A DNA stretch of 64,000 nucleotides from DATCKG01 sp036562385 (GCA_036562385.1 DATCKG010000025.1:49605-113604); one strand, 5' to 3'; numbered from the stretch's first letter, positions 8,362-17,151 are shown. Notes: generated from the letters alone by a model not told the origin. Numbers and translations are program-made.

Positions 8362-8616
8362 ATGCATGTCGACACATATCCTGCAATGGGTCTTAATTTC
8401 TTTTGTGATGAATGGAGCCCTTTAATAAAGCGCTTGCAGATCGTAGTCAGTTTTCGTCACTTTAGCCCAGCGGCGAACGCGACGGTGTACCGCGTCTATG
8501 AGTACGCTGTGCCTGTAACAACTGTTGCCACTGTGCCTTCTGCCTATCCCACCACCGCCGGTCTGCCTGGTATTGCCGCGTACCCGGGCGGTTTCGGCTT
8601 CGGCTACGGCATCTGA
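8362..8616 (+). CDS. Possible small Gly/Tyr/Pro-rich protein
   Basis: An 84-codon frame whose last 35 residues are rich in Val, Thr, Pro, Tyr and Gly and end in Y-P-G-G-F-G-F-G-Y-G-I. That composition suits a structural or surface peptide. Support comes from a plus-strand promoter upstream (8206-8234) and a strong stem-loop 31 bases after the stop. Against it, no start has a good ribosome site: ATG 8362 and a later in-frame GTG near 8485 are both candidates. I do not recognise a family. It may instead be a non-coding transcript. Confidence 0.3.
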   Translation: MHVDTYPAMGLNFFCDEWSPLIKRLQIVVSFRHFSPAANATVYRVYEYAVPVTTVATVPSAYPTTAGLPGIAAYPGGFGFGYGI

Positions 8617-8647
8617 ACCGGGCTACATCTTCCCTCCCAACGAAAAG

Positions 8648-8670
8648 GGCCGTGGGAGTCTCCCACGGCC
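8648..8670. terminator. Bidirectional stem-loop between convergent genes
   Basis: GGCCGTGGGA and TCCCACGGCC pair perfectly around a three-base loop. On the minus strand the stem is followed by CTTTTCG, which suits termination of the csoR-membrane protein unit. Confidence 0.75.
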
Positions 8671-8675
8671 TCGGT

Positions 8676-9056
8676 TCATTTTCGGCTGAAAACCGCATCC
8701 GCTTTCCGGCGGCGCCGGTGCCACCCAGCTAAGAGAGCGCCGCCCAGCAGCAGCGCTGCCGCTGACAGGTCGAAGAGGACCGGAAGCTCCCTACCCCCGC
8801 GCAGCAGGAGCAAGGACTCCCCGGCGCTGTACACATACAGAATCAGACTGGGCAGAACCACCGCCAGATGCCCGCCCCTGCCGCGCACCGCACCCACGTA
8901 GTGAGGCCAGCCGGCCAGTCCCTGCACCACCGTGCACAGCACCCACTGCCAGGCCGGGTCGGCCAAATAGAAAACCGACCATCCCAGGGCCTGGAGGACC
9001 CGGTTGGCCATCAGGGGCAGCGCCACCAACAAGCCTGCCCAGTAGCCCTCTGCCAT
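8676..9056 (-). CDS. Small membrane protein downstream of csoR
   Basis: A 126-residue protein with about four hydrophobic segments and a basic C-terminal tail (H-R-R-R-R-K). The ATG is preceded by GGAGGCAGGAAG. It lies 17 bases after csoR on the same strand, so it is probably co-transcribed and controlled by the csoR operator. I know no family. Cys-41 and a nearby H-Y motif are the only obvious metal-capable residues. A role in copper or thiol stress is suggested by the neighbour alone. It ends at a strong terminator. Confidence 0.65.
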   Translation of the reverse strand: MAEGYWAGLLVALPLMANRVLQALGWSVFYLADPAWQWVLCTVVQGLAGWPHYVGAVRGRGGHLAVVLPSLILYVYSAGESLLLLRGGRELPVLFDLSAAALLLGGALLAGWHRRRRKADAVFSRK

Positions 9057-9073
9057 CTTCCTGCCTCCGTTCC

Positions 9074-9379
9074 CTATTTCAGGAACTTTTCCAAGACCTC
9101 CATCAGTTCCGCCACCGATCGGTCCTCTTCGCCACGGCGGGCCGCTGCCACCATGCAGCCCCGGGCATGTCCCTCCAGCAGGGCCAGTCCCACCTTGTTC
9201 AGGGCAGCCCGTGCCGCGGCGACCTGAACCAGGATGTCGACGCAGTACCGGTCTTCCTCCACCATCCGCTGCAGGCCCCGGATTTGGCCTTCAATCTTCC
9301 GGAGGCGGTCCAGAATCCCCTCCTTGTCCCGTACCAGATACTGCTTGTGCTCCCCATGGTCCGTCGTCCCGTGGGCCAT
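9074..9379 (-). CDS. csoR: CsoR-family copper-sensing repressor
   Basis: A 101-residue helical repressor of the CsoR/RcnR family. R-L-R-K-I-E-G-Q-I-R-G-L begins the DNA-facing helix. The copper triad is Cys46, His71 and Cys75, with the exact C-x24-H-x3-C spacing of true CsoR proteins. I start it at ATG 9379 because AGAGGAGAC precedes it; the ORF extends six codons further upstream without support. In the family, Cu(I) binding releases the tetramer from GC-rich palindromes in copper-efflux promoters. An operator-like TACCC/GGGTA site 18 bases upstream implies autoregulation. No copper ATPase or chaperone gene is adjacent. Confidence 0.9.
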   Translation of the reverse strand: MAHGTTDHGEHKQYLVRDKEGILDRLRKIEGQIRGLQRMVEEDRYCVDILVQVAAARAALNKVGLALLEGHARGCMVAAARRGEEDRSVAELMEVLEKFLK

Positions 9380-9396
9380 TGCGCCGTCTCCTCTCA

Positions 9397-9411
9397 TACC
9401 CTACCGGGGTA
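9397..9411 (-). promoter_or_regulatory. CsoR-type operator upstream of csoR
   Basis: TACCC-TACCG-GGGTA, the pseudo-palindrome type described for Firmicute CsoR sites. It lies between the DUF1405 stop and the csoR start. A closely related palindrome is found in the trxB promoter at 21771-21788. Confidence 0.6.
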
Positions 9412-9423
9412 GTCAGTATTAGT

Positions 9424-10038
9424 CTAAGTTGCTCTCCGGCCTCTGTCAAACCAGGCCCTGACCAGGAGGTATCCTCCCCACAGGGTAGAAAGGATCACGG
9501 CGGTATTGCGGGCGAAGAGAAACTCGGCGATGTAAGGCAGGGTGGGATGGATCATGAGAATCCAGTAGTCCACCAGATCCTGGAACCACATGGAAAGGAG
9601 TGCGACCGCCGCCGGGGCCGGCCTGGGCGGATAGTAATGTGCAAACAACATGCCCTGCAGCCACATTCCCAGGTGGCTGAGGGTGAGATAGGCAAATTCC
9701 CACTCCCAGCCGTACTTGATTCCGGCCTCCGGCAGAACCACCGCCGTCCAGAGCCCGTACTTCATATTGGCTACAAACGCCACGGCGCTGAGCACCTGCA
9801 TTCCCGGCCGCCGCCAGTCCACACCGGCCAGCAGCAGGGCCAACCAGATCATGAGCAGAAAGGTGGCGCCGGGGCTGTCCGGAACCAGCGGCCACTGCCA
9901 CCTTGGGGTCTCCAGCAGTTGGTACCGGTACCACCAGAAGCCGTAGACAGAACCCACCGCGTTCACAAACAGCAGGGCCCACCAGAAGCGGCGCTGGTGG
10001 GCAACGGCATGGAAAAAGCGGACCAGTGCGGCCGTCAT
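9424..10038 (-). CDS. DUF1405 membrane protein (YpjA-like)
   Basis: A 204-residue polytopic protein with about six hydrophobic segments. It carries the family's N-x-x-G-S-V-Y-G-F-W-W-Y start (residues 26-37), an A-N-x-K-Y-G-L-W-T motif and Y-x-x-L-S-H-L-G-M. This matches the DUF1405/YpjA family of Firmicutes, for which I know no established biochemical role. It sits 40 bases after the TlpA-like lipoprotein gene on the same strand, so the two may form an operon. The csoR operator begins 13 bases beyond its stop. Confidence 0.8.
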   Translation of the reverse strand: MTAALVRFFHAVAHQRRFWWALLFVNAVGSVYGFWWYRYQLLETPRWQWPLVPDSPGATFLLMIWLALLLAGVDWRRPGMQVLSAVAFVANMKYGLWTAVVLPEAGIKYGWEWEFAYLTLSHLGMWLQGMLFAHYYPPRPAPAAVALLSMWFQDLVDYWILMIHPTLPYIAEFLFARNTAVILSTLWGGYLLVRAWFDRGRRAT

Positions 10039-10078
10039 CGTGTTCGGATCCTCCTGTTCCCGCGGCGGTGCCGGCAGG

Positions 10079-10660
10079 CTACTGCCTCAGCGCCTCCGTC
10101 TTCGCCGCCAGTTGTGCCATCTGCTCCCGAGTGAGCGGCCCGGTCACCCGAATCCGCACGACCCCGTCGGGGTCCACGAAAACTGTGGTGGGAAGGGCAA
10201 AGGCTCGGTACGTCTCTCCGGCCAGGCCCCCGTCATACAGCACGGGAACGGACAGGTCATGCTTCTCCGCGTACACGGCCAGGGCCTCGGGAGGCTCGCT
10301 ACCGTCGGCTGCCACCGCAATCACCTTTACCGTATCCCCGCGCTCCCGGAAAAAGGCCTCCACATCCGGCATCTGTTCCTGACAGCGAGGGCACCAGGTG
10401 GCCCAGAAGCTGATCATCACCACGTTTCCCCTGAGGGCCGTAAGCTGGACGGTCTCCCCTGACCGCACATCCCGGCCGGTGATCTCCGGCGCCGGGTATC
10501 CGGGAAGTGGTCTTGGTTCTGCAGCCGCTTCGGCGGCCTCTCCTGTACCGGAACCGGCCAGCCCGTCCCGTCGGGCGCTGCCGCATCCTACTGCCCCCGC
10601 CAGCAAAAGCAGTGCGCCCAGTGCCGCCAGCACCGTGTTGCGGAAAGAGCGGGTCTTCAT
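10079..10660 (-). CDS. TlpA/ResA-like thioredoxin-fold lipoprotein
   Basis: A 193-residue exported thiol-disulfide protein. The ATG at 10660 follows GAGGTGAG. The signal ends in the lipobox A-G-A-V-G-C with Cys26 as lipid anchor. After a 25-residue Ala/Glu linker, the thioredoxin/AhpC-TSA domain has W-C-P-R-C (Cys90, Cys93) and the cis-proline A-L-P-T-T-V-F-V. Relatives keep haem-binding cysteines of c-type cytochromes or other extracytoplasmic thiols reduced, using electrons from CcdA-like proteins. No cytochrome maturation gene is adjacent, so the client is unknown. An extended -10 (TGGTATACT) lies just upstream, near 10694. Confidence 0.85.
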   Translation of the reverse strand: MKTRSFRNTVLAALGALLLLAGAVGCGSARRDGLAGSGTGEAAEAAAEPRPLPGYPAPEITGRDVRSGETVQLTALRGNVVMISFWATWCPRCQEQMPDVEAFFRERGDTVKVIAVAADGSEPPEALAVYAEKHDLSVPVLYDGGLAGETYRAFALPTTVFVDPDGVVRIRVTGPLTREQMAQLAAKTEALRQ

Positions 10661-10850
10661 GAACTCACCTCGCTCAACCGGTTGGCCCCAGTATACCATA
10701 CCGCCGTGCCCGATCCGAAGGCGGGCCACCCCCCCCCGGTGCGCTTTTCCGGAAACCGCCCAGAACAGCGCCTTCGGCGGGAGCGTCCTAATTTGCAGAA
10801 GGTCCCCAAGCCACCCTCAGGCACCTCCGCGGGAATTGGAGGACGAAGGA

Positions 10851-11822
10851 GTGAATCGGTTGCTACAGGCAAACGAAACCCTGAACCGGATCACGGCCAA
10901 CGTGGAAAAAGTCATCGTGGGCAAGCGGAGGGAGATCGAGTACGTCCTGGTGGCCGTCCTCTGCCGGGGCCACGTCCTCATCGAGGACGTCCCCGGGGTC
11001 GGAAAGACGACGCTGGTGCGGGCACTGGCCCGCTCCATGGGGTGCGACTTCCGGCGCATCCAGTTCACGCCCGACCTGCTCCCTTCCGACGTGACCGGGG
11101 TTTCCGTTTACAACCAGAAGACCGGAGAGTTTGAGTTCCGGCCCGGCCCCATCATGAGCCAGGTGGTGCTGGCCGACGAGATCAACCGAACCTCCCCCAA
11201 GACCCAGTCCGCGCTCTTAGAGTGCATGGAGGAGGGACAAGTCACCGTAGACGGGGTGACCTATCCCCTTCCCCGTCCCTTCCTGGTCCTGGCCACCCAG
11301 AATCCCATCGAATATGAGGGCACCTTCCCGCTGCCGGAGGCGCAGCTTGACCGCTTTCTCATCCGCCTGCGGCTGGGCTACCCGTCCTTCGAGGAGGAAA
11401 GGCTGATCGTCCGGCGCTCCCCGGAGCCGGCCTTGCCGCGGCTGGGCCAGGTGGTCTCCACCGAGGAAATCCTCGCCCTGCAGGAGGAGGTCCGCCATAT
11501 CCACATGGAGGACTCGGTGCTGGACTACCTGGTCACGTTGGTACAGACCACCCGGGAGCATCCGGACATCTACCTGGGCGCCAGCCCCCGGGCCTCCATC
11601 GCGCTGTACCGGTCCAGCCAGGCCCTCGCGATGATCCGGGGCCGCACCTACGTCACACCGGATGACGTAAAGGAGATGGCGCCCCTGGTACTGGGACACC
11701 GCCTGGTGATCCGCCCGGAGGCCCAGCTCCGGGGACTGACCGCCGACCAAGCGGTGGCAGAGATCCTGGCCCGGGTGAGAGTACCCACGGGGGTCCGTTC
11801 TTATGCGACTCCGCGTCCGTGA
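10851..11822 (+). CDS. MoxR-family AAA+ ATPase
   Basis: A 323-residue AAA+ protein: Walker A G-V-G-K-T-T at about residues 47-52, Walker B V-L-A-D-E-I-N-R, sensor 1 A-T-Q-N-P and the MoxR helix 2 insert, followed by the C-terminal lid with S-P-R-A. The GTG at 10851 has GGAGGACGAAGGA in front; the longer open frame has no such site. It overlaps the DUF58 gene by 20 bases. MoxR, DUF58 and transglutaminase genes often form one operon, in which MoxR is thought to act as a chaperone maturing partner proteins. The specific client is not known here. Confidence 0.9.
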   Translation: MNRLLQANETLNRITANVEKVIVGKRREIEYVLVAVLCRGHVLIEDVPGVGKTTLVRALARSMGCDFRRIQFTPDLLPSDVTGVSVYNQKTGEFEFRPGPIMSQVVLADEINRTSPKTQSALLECMEEGQVTVDGVTYPLPRPFLVLATQNPIEYEGTFPLPEAQLDRFLIRLRLGYPSFEEERLIVRRSPEPALPRLGQVVSTEEILALQEEVRHIHMEDSVLDYLVTLVQTTREHPDIYLGASPRASIALYRSSQALAMIRGRTYVTPDDVKEMAPLVLGHRLVIRPEAQLRGLTADQAVAEILARVRVPTGVRSYATPRP

Positions 11823-13041
11823 CTGGCGGCTGCCGGCGCTGTCCGGAGCGGCTTTCCTTTTCGCAAGGCTGAGCACCGGTCGCCTGCCCTATTTTCTCTT
11901 CTACGTCATAACCGGAATCCTGCTGCTGAGCCTCCTTTGGACGTGGCGAATCCTACGGGGCCTCACCTTGCGGCTGCAGCCCGCCCGGGACCGGCTGGAA
12001 GTGGGCGAGGACCTGGACGTCCTCCTGGAGGTAAACAATCGATCCCTCTTCCCCGTCCCATGGCTGGAGGTCGATGATGCCTCCGCCTCGTCCCTGGTCC
12101 ACAACCCCGTCCCCCGGCAGGGGACATCCCTTTCCCCAGGGGATTTGGAGGCCATCCAGTGGACGGTGCAGGCCCGGCGCCGGGGCCATTACCGGATCGG
12201 CCCCGTCCGGGTCGTCGCCGGGGATCCCTTCGGCCTTTTCCAGGGGGAGCGGGAGGTCTGCAGCGACCAGTGGGTGACGGTCTATCCCCGCATTCGCCCG
12301 GTGGAGGGGTTCCCGGTGCCCCTTTCCCAGCCCTACGGCCCGTTCCGGACCAGAAGACAGGCGTTTTCCGATCCCGCCGGCCTGGCCGGCCTCCGCCCGT
12401 ACCGGCCGGGGGACAACCCCCGCCACATCCACTGGAAGAGCAGCGCCCATACGGGTACCCTGATGCTCCGGGAGTTTGACCCCAACGCCGGCACACGGGT
12501 GCTCCTGTTTCCGGATTTGGCCGCGGCATCCTACCGCCGGACCGCTGCCGAGGAAACGGTGGAGACGGTGGTGGAGGTCACAGCCAGCCTCGCCGCCTTC
12601 TGCCTGCACCGGCAGATGGAGTGCCACCTGATCGCCCATGCCCAGGAGCGGTTCGAGACCCTCCCCGGCAGGGGAAAGCGGGCCCTGCATGACATCCTGG
12701 AAGTCCTCGCCCGTGTGGAAGCCGAGGGGAACCTGCCCATGGAAAAGGTGCTGGAACTGGAGACAGCCCGCCTCACCGGACGCTGTAGCATCACGGTGAT
12801 CTCCCCCCTTCTGGTTCCCCGCCTCGCGGACGTGCTGATCGAACTGCAGCGCCGCCATGCGGTGATGCTGGTCCTGGTGCAGTCCGGCGTTGCCCCTAAG
12901 GCGGCGCCGGAGGAGTCCCGCGAACTGGCGCGGCTTTTGGCCGCCAGCGGGGTCCATGTGTACCTGCTGCCCGACCGGGACGCGATCCCCCGCCTGGCTG
13001 ACCACCGGCTGACGGTGGTGCCGGAGGTGGAAAGCCGATGA
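11803..13041 (+). CDS. DUF58 membrane-anchored protein
   Basis: A 412-residue protein with two hydrophobic helices near the N-terminus (about 25-50), a beta-sandwich-like middle, and the DUF58 signature G-L-R-P-Y-R-P-G-D with R-H-I-H-W-K near residues 200-215, followed by a vWA-like alpha/beta domain. DUF58 proteins accompany MoxR ATPases and are thought to be their adaptors or substrates. The ATG lies inside the end of the moxR gene, and the last bases overlap the transglutaminase ATG, so all three are translationally coupled. Confidence 0.88.
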   Translation: MRLRVRDWRLPALSGAAFLFARLSTGRLPYFLFYVITGILLLSLLWTWRILRGLTLRLQPARDRLEVGEDLDVLLEVNNRSLFPVPWLEVDDASASSLVHNPVPRQGTSLSPGDLEAIQWTVQARRRGHYRIGPVRVVAGDPFGLFQGEREVCSDQWVTVYPRIRPVEGFPVPLSQPYGPFRTRRQAFSDPAGLAGLRPYRPGDNPRHIHWKSSAHTGTLMLREFDPNAGTRVLLFPDLAAASYRRTAAEETVETVVEVTASLAAFCLHRQMECHLIAHAQERFETLPGRGKRALHDILEVLARVEAEGNLPMEKVLELETARLTGRCSITVISPLLVPRLADVLIELQRRHAVMLVLVQSGVAPKAAPEESRELARLLAASGVHVYLLPDRDAIPRLADHRLTVVPEVESR

Positions 13042-15311
13042 GCCGGATAAGCCGGGTGCGACCGACCCTCTGGCACCAGCTGGCGATCGCCCTCCTCTGC
13101 TGCGGACTCATCTTTCTGCTGCTGGCTTCCCTGGCAGACTTCTGGCACATGGATCCCCCCGCATCCCGTCTGTGGGCTTACTCCCTGGGCGCCGTGGCCT
13201 TCGGCTGGCTCTGGTGCCGGTTTCCGGGCGTCGGCTGGTTGCTGGTGCTTCTGATCCCCTTCCTTCTCTGGGCCGGTTCGGGATCCGAGCACGGGAGACT
13301 GCTGCTGGAGCCCCTCTTGGTGGACCTGTGGGACTTTTGGGGCAACGTGCAGGTGGCCGGCTGGGAGGCCCAGTTCAGCCCGCTGCTGGGCGAGGCTTTC
13401 CTGCTCCTCACCGGCTGTGCGCTGGCCCCGCTGTTTCTCCAGGAAAGCCTGGGGCGCGGCACGGCGTTTCAGGCCACGGCCCTGGGCACCGTCATCTTCG
13501 GCATCCAGTGGTCCTGGTTCTTCGATGAAAGCTTGGCCTATTTTGTCCCCTATCTTCTGCTGGCCTTACTGCTCTGGGCCGTAGGGCAGGTGGCCCACCG
13601 GCGTGCCCAGTGGCGGGCTTTGCAGCGGCGCGTCCTGAACCGCCCCGGCATCGGCGGAGCCGTCGCGGCCATCTCCCTGACGGCGCTCCTGGCTTCCCTC
13701 CTCCCTGCGGATCTGCCCGCCATGAACCTGGGCGCCCTGGGCGAGCGGGCTCAGGAACTCTTCCCCGTCCTCACCCGGCTCCGGGGCGGTACCATCACCC
13801 TCGGGGATCGCTTCACCCTGGCCACCACGGGCTTCAACCCGTCCCCCGGCGCCCTGGGGGGTCCGGTGCAGCTGGACCACACCCTGGCCCTGGTCCTGGT
13901 GGTGCCGGAGCCCCCGCAGCAGACCATTTACCTCCGGGGTACCACCTTCCGGATCTACAACGGCCGGACCTGGTTCCCCGGCGAAGCCGATCTGGTGGCG
14001 GTTCCCCCCGGCGGCATCCTGCCCACCCATTTTGCGGAAGACGTGCCCGTCGAGACCCGGACCTTCGAAATCCGGCCGGCACTTCGCTTTGGCCGGACCC
14101 TCTTCGGCGTATGGGAGCCGGTCCGGGTGGAAGGCCTTGAATACCTGGCCGACAGTGACGGAAATCTGCTGGCCACCCAGGACAACCCGCCGGAGTCTCC
14201 CTATACGGTGACAGCCCGAGTGCCGATCTACAGCGGCGACCAGATCCGATCCCGGGAACCGTCCGCTCCGGACAAGGCGTTCCAGCCGTACCTTCAGCTT
14301 CCCACTTCGGTGCCAGACCGGGTACGGGATCTGGCCCACCTGATCACCAGCGGTCAGCCCCATCCCTACGACAAGGCCGTGGCCCTGGAGACCTGGCTCC
14401 GGCAGATGCCTTACGATCTCAACGTCCCGGCTCCCCCTGCCGGTCGGGACTTCGTGGACTACTTCCTGTTTGACCTGCGGCGGGGTTACTGCACCTACTT
14501 CAGCACGGCGATGGTGATCATGCTCCGGGAACTGGGCATTCCCGCCCGTCTGGTGCAGGGATTCGCCGTGCCGGCGCACCTCGGCGACGCCAGACAGGTC
14601 GACGGCGGCCTTGCCCTCCCTGTGACCAACGCCATGGCCCACGCGTGGGTGGAGGCCTACTTCCCCTCCTATGGCTGGGTCACCTTTGATCCCACGCCCC
14701 GAGGGGATCTGCCCCTGCCGGACCGCAACGCACCGGACCCGTCTCCGGAGGAACCCGACGCAAATGAAACGCCCTCTTCCGAGCCTGAGGCCGAAGATTC
14801 CCCCAGACCGGCCCCTCCCCGGATGCGGGAAGAGGGAGACACCACCCTGCCTGCGGACGGAGCTGCCTCCGGAACAGCAGGCCGCCTGCCTCCTGTCCTG
14901 CTGTCGCTTCCCCTGCTCCTTCTCCTGACCATCGCGGGCTTGCGGCTCCGGCGCCAACGCCGCGCCGCCACGGCCGACGCAGCCCTGACGGTACAGCAGA
15001 TCTGGGTGAAAACCGAACAACTGCTGGCCCGCTTCGGGGCAGGCCGCCGGCCCCACCAGACCCATCGCGAGTACGCCCGGTCCGTGGCCCAGCGGTGGCC
15101 TGGCCTCGGGCGTTCAGCCATCCAGATGGCCCAGGACTACGAACGGGCCCGCTACGCCCCACCCGATCAGGAACCGGAGCCCGCCGCCGCCCACCGGGCC
15201 TGGAACTTCTGGCACCGCATTCACCGGTTGCTGCGGGTCCAGTACGGTTGGTGGCGATATCTCTGGCGGCAACTGGGCCTCCCGTGGCCCCGGCTCCGCA
15301 GAAAGGCATGA
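13038..15311 (+). CDS. TgpA-like membrane transglutaminase/protease
   Basis: A 757-residue protein. About six N-terminal membrane helices (residues 15-225) are followed by an extracytoplasmic transglutaminase-like core with Cys485 in R-G-Y-C-T-Y-F, His535 in A-M-A-H-A-W-V and Asp551 in T-F-D-P-T-P, the full papain-like triad. A Pro/Glu/Asp-rich linker (about 555-610), one more helix (about 620-640) and a DUF4129-type C-terminal domain complete it. The ATG overlaps the DUF58 stop (ATGA) behind GGTGGAAAG. With MoxR and DUF58 it probably works at the cell surface, but the substrate is unknown. A terminator follows within five bases. Confidence 0.88.
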   Translation: MSRISRVRPTLWHQLAIALLCCGLIFLLLASLADFWHMDPPASRLWAYSLGAVAFGWLWCRFPGVGWLLVLLIPFLLWAGSGSEHGRLLLEPLLVDLWDFWGNVQVAGWEAQFSPLLGEAFLLLTGCALAPLFLQESLGRGTAFQATALGTVIFGIQWSWFFDESLAYFVPYLLLALLLWAVGQVAHRRAQWRALQRRVLNRPGIGGAVAAISLTALLASLLPADLPAMNLGALGERAQELFPVLTRLRGGTITLGDRFTLATTGFNPSPGALGGPVQLDHTLALVLVVPEPPQQTIYLRGTTFRIYNGRTWFPGEADLVAVPPGGILPTHFAEDVPVETRTFEIRPALRFGRTLFGVWEPVRVEGLEYLADSDGNLLATQDNPPESPYTVTARVPIYSGDQIRSREPSAPDKAFQPYLQLPTSVPDRVRDLAHLITSGQPHPYDKAVALETWLRQMPYDLNVPAPPAGRDFVDYFLFDLRRGYCTYFSTAMVIMLRELGIPARLVQGFAVPAHLGDARQVDGGLALPVTNAMAHAWVEAYFPSYGWVTFDPTPRGDLPLPDRNAPDPSPEEPDANETPSSEPEAEDSPRPAPPRMREEGDTTLPADGAASGTAGRLPPVLLSLPLLLLLTIAGLRLRRQRRAATADAALTVQQIWVKTEQLLARFGAGRRPHQTHREYARSVAQRWPGLGRSAIQMAQDYERARYAPPDQEPEPAAAHRAWNFWHRIHRLLRVQYGWWRYLWRQLGLPWPRLRRKA

Positions 15312-15313
15312 GC

Positions 15314-15353
15314 AAACCCCCGTCCGGCCGGCTCCGGCCAGGCGGGGGTTTTC
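15314..15353. terminator. Terminator between the moxR operon and tatC
   Basis: AAACCCCCG pairs with CGGGGGTTT around an inner GGCC-rich stem, followed by TTTTCC on the plus strand. It lies between convergent stop codons and probably serves both sides. Confidence 0.82.
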
Positions 15354-15354
15354 C

Positions 15355-16077
15355 TCATCCTTCGCCCCGGGGCCCGGCGACCCGGGCCACCAGGATGCTT
15401 AGCTCGTATAGCCCGTAGAGGGGAATCAGAAACAGCCCCATGCTGACCACGTCCGGCGGGCTCAGCACCGCCGCCAAAATGAGCAGGACCAACAACGCAT
15501 GCTTGCGCATGCGGGCCATGGCCACGGCGGAAAGCAGGCCGATCCGGGCGAGGATCACCACCACCAGCGGCAGTTCAAACAGAATTCCCAGGGGAAGGCA
15601 GATGCCCAGGACGAAGCTCAGATAGGCGCCGGGGGTGATCAGCGGCTGGACGCCGGCAGCGGTGGCCACTCCCAGGAAAAACCTTCGGGTAAAGGGCACC
15701 ACCACGAACCACCCGAACCCGCAGCCGCCCACGAAGAGCAGCACGGTCAGCGGCAGGCCGGTAAACAGCAACTGCCGTTCCCGTGCCGTCAGAGCCGGAA
15801 GGACAAACGCGACGACCTGGTAGAGTACCAGCGGAAAGGCCAGCATCAGACCGCCGATCACCGCGAGCTTCAGTTCCGTCAGAAACGCGTCGGTGAAGCT
15901 GTACTGGACCGGGATGATGCCGGCCTCCGCCCGGGCTTCTGCCAGGATCCACTTCAGCAGCCGGTGGACGAAAAAGGTCGCCACGGCGATTCCCGCCACG
16001 GCTGCGGCCAGGGCGTACAGCAGGCGCCGGCGCAGTTCCGCGAGGTGCTCCGCCATGGGCTGCGGTCTGTCCGTCAT
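15355..16077 (-). CDS. tatC: Sec-independent translocase subunit TatC
   Basis: A 240-residue, six-helix membrane protein with TatC landmarks: the N-terminal H-L-A-E-L-R-R-R cytoplasmic motif that recognises twin-arginine signals, and F-x-x-E-L-K in the first periplasmic loop region. I chose ATG 16077 because GGGGAG precedes it; the frame extends eight codons to a TTG without support. TatC is the receptor for folded proteins exported by the Tat pathway. No tatA is adjacent, so that subunit must be elsewhere. The gene follows three M42 peptidase genes after 72 bases, possibly as the last gene of the same transcript. Confidence 0.93.
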   Translation of the reverse strand: MTDRPQPMAEHLAELRRRLLYALAAAVAGIAVATFFVHRLLKWILAEARAEAGIIPVQYSFTDAFLTELKLAVIGGLMLAFPLVLYQVVAFVLPALTARERQLLFTGLPLTVLLFVGGCGFGWFVVVPFTRRFFLGVATAAGVQPLITPGAYLSFVLGICLPLGILFELPLVVVILARIGLLSAVAMARMRKHALLVLLILAAVLSPPDVVSMGLFLIPLYGLYELSILVARVAGPRGEG

Positions 16078-16149
16078 GGATCCAACTCCCCGCACAGGCA
16101 AATCATGCCAGTCATCTACCAGCAGTGTAGCCCGGGGAGCCGAACGGCG

Positions 16150-17151
16150 TCAACCGAACTGCTGAAGCACTTTTCTCAGCAGGTCCGCCAGGGCCGTGAG
16201 GTCCTTCCAATGCGCCATCTCCCCCGCGGTGCCCAGGTACCGGACCGGGAGATCCAGGACCGCGGTGGGTACCCCGCCCGCGGCAGCAGCGATGGCCCGG
16301 GCGTCGCCGTGGTTCCGGTCCGGGCTGATCTCCGTCTGCAGGGGCAGCCCTGCTTCTTCTGCCACCTGGCGCACCCGCTGGCTGAGCTCAAAGTGGGCCA
16401 TGAACGCGCCATCCTTCAGCCGCAGGGCCGGACCCTGCCCCAGCCGCACCTGTGCCTTGGATCCGCCCGGCGCAGCGGGAGCCGTATCCACCACCAGGGC
16501 GGCGTCCGGCCGGACTCCGTAGGCGGCAGGCCCCCCGCCCCGAGCCCCCACGCTGCCCTGGCCGGTAAACGCGAAGATCACCTCGCAGGGCACTGGCCCC
16601 AGCCGCTCCGCCACCTCCAGCAGCACAGCGCAGCCAGCCCGGTTGTCCAGCCCCGCCCCGACGACAATGCCGTCGCCCATCGCCTGCAGGCCTGCAGCCA
16701 GGGTGCACATCTCGCCCAGGGAAACCCTCTCCAGGGCCTCGTCCCGGCTGCCGGCGCCGATGTCGCACCAGAGCTTCCGAAAATCCAGATCCTTGGGATC
16801 GGTGCCCGGTTCGCACTGAATGACGCCCACCGTTCCGTTCTCCCAGACCACCCGCTGGCCAATCAGGTGAACGGCTTTCCAGTCTCCCACCGGCGCCAGC
16901 CGGATCATCCCCTCCGGAGTCGCCTCCACCGCCAGGGCCCCGGCCGTGTCCATGTGGGCCGCGAGCATCACCCGGCGGCTCCCCGGGGCGCCCCGCCGCA
17001 CGGCGATCAGATTGCCAAAGGGATCGGTCCGGACCTCATCCACGAACGAACGGATCATCTCCTCCAGCGCCCCGGCCACCCGGTGTTCCCGGCCCGCCGG
17101 ACCCCAGAGGGACACCAGGCGCTGCAGCCGCTCCGGCAGTGTATTGTTCAT
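16150..17151 (-). CDS. M42-family protein lacking catalytic residues (probable pseudoenzyme)
   Basis: A 333-residue member of the M42 (TET) aminopeptidase family, closest in layout to its two upstream paralogues. It keeps A-H-M-D (His66), L-D-N-R-A-G (Asp169) and V-V-D (Asp222). It has lost the paired glutamates: the usual Q-E-E-V-G reads Q-G-S-V-G (Gly199, Ser200). The final ligand in R-Y-x-H is Gly307. So the general base, one bridging metal ligand and the last histidine are missing, and peptidase activity is unlikely. The frame is intact and overlaps the previous gene by four bases with GGGGAG ahead, so it is made; a structural or regulatory subunit is plausible. Confidence 0.85.
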   Translation of the reverse strand: MNNTLPERLQRLVSLWGPAGREHRVAGALEEMIRSFVDEVRTDPFGNLIAVRRGAPGSRRVMLAAHMDTAGALAVEATPEGMIRLAPVGDWKAVHLIGQRVVWENGTVGVIQCEPGTDPKDLDFRKLWCDIGAGSRDEALERVSLGEMCTLAAGLQAMGDGIVVGAGLDNRAGCAVLLEVAERLGPVPCEVIFAFTGQGSVGARGGGPAAYGVRPDAALVVDTAPAAPGGSKAQVRLGQGPALRLKDGAFMAHFELSQRVRQVAEEAGLPLQTEISPDRNHGDARAIAAAAGGVPTAVLDLPVRYLGTAGEMAHWKDLTALADLLRKVLQQFG

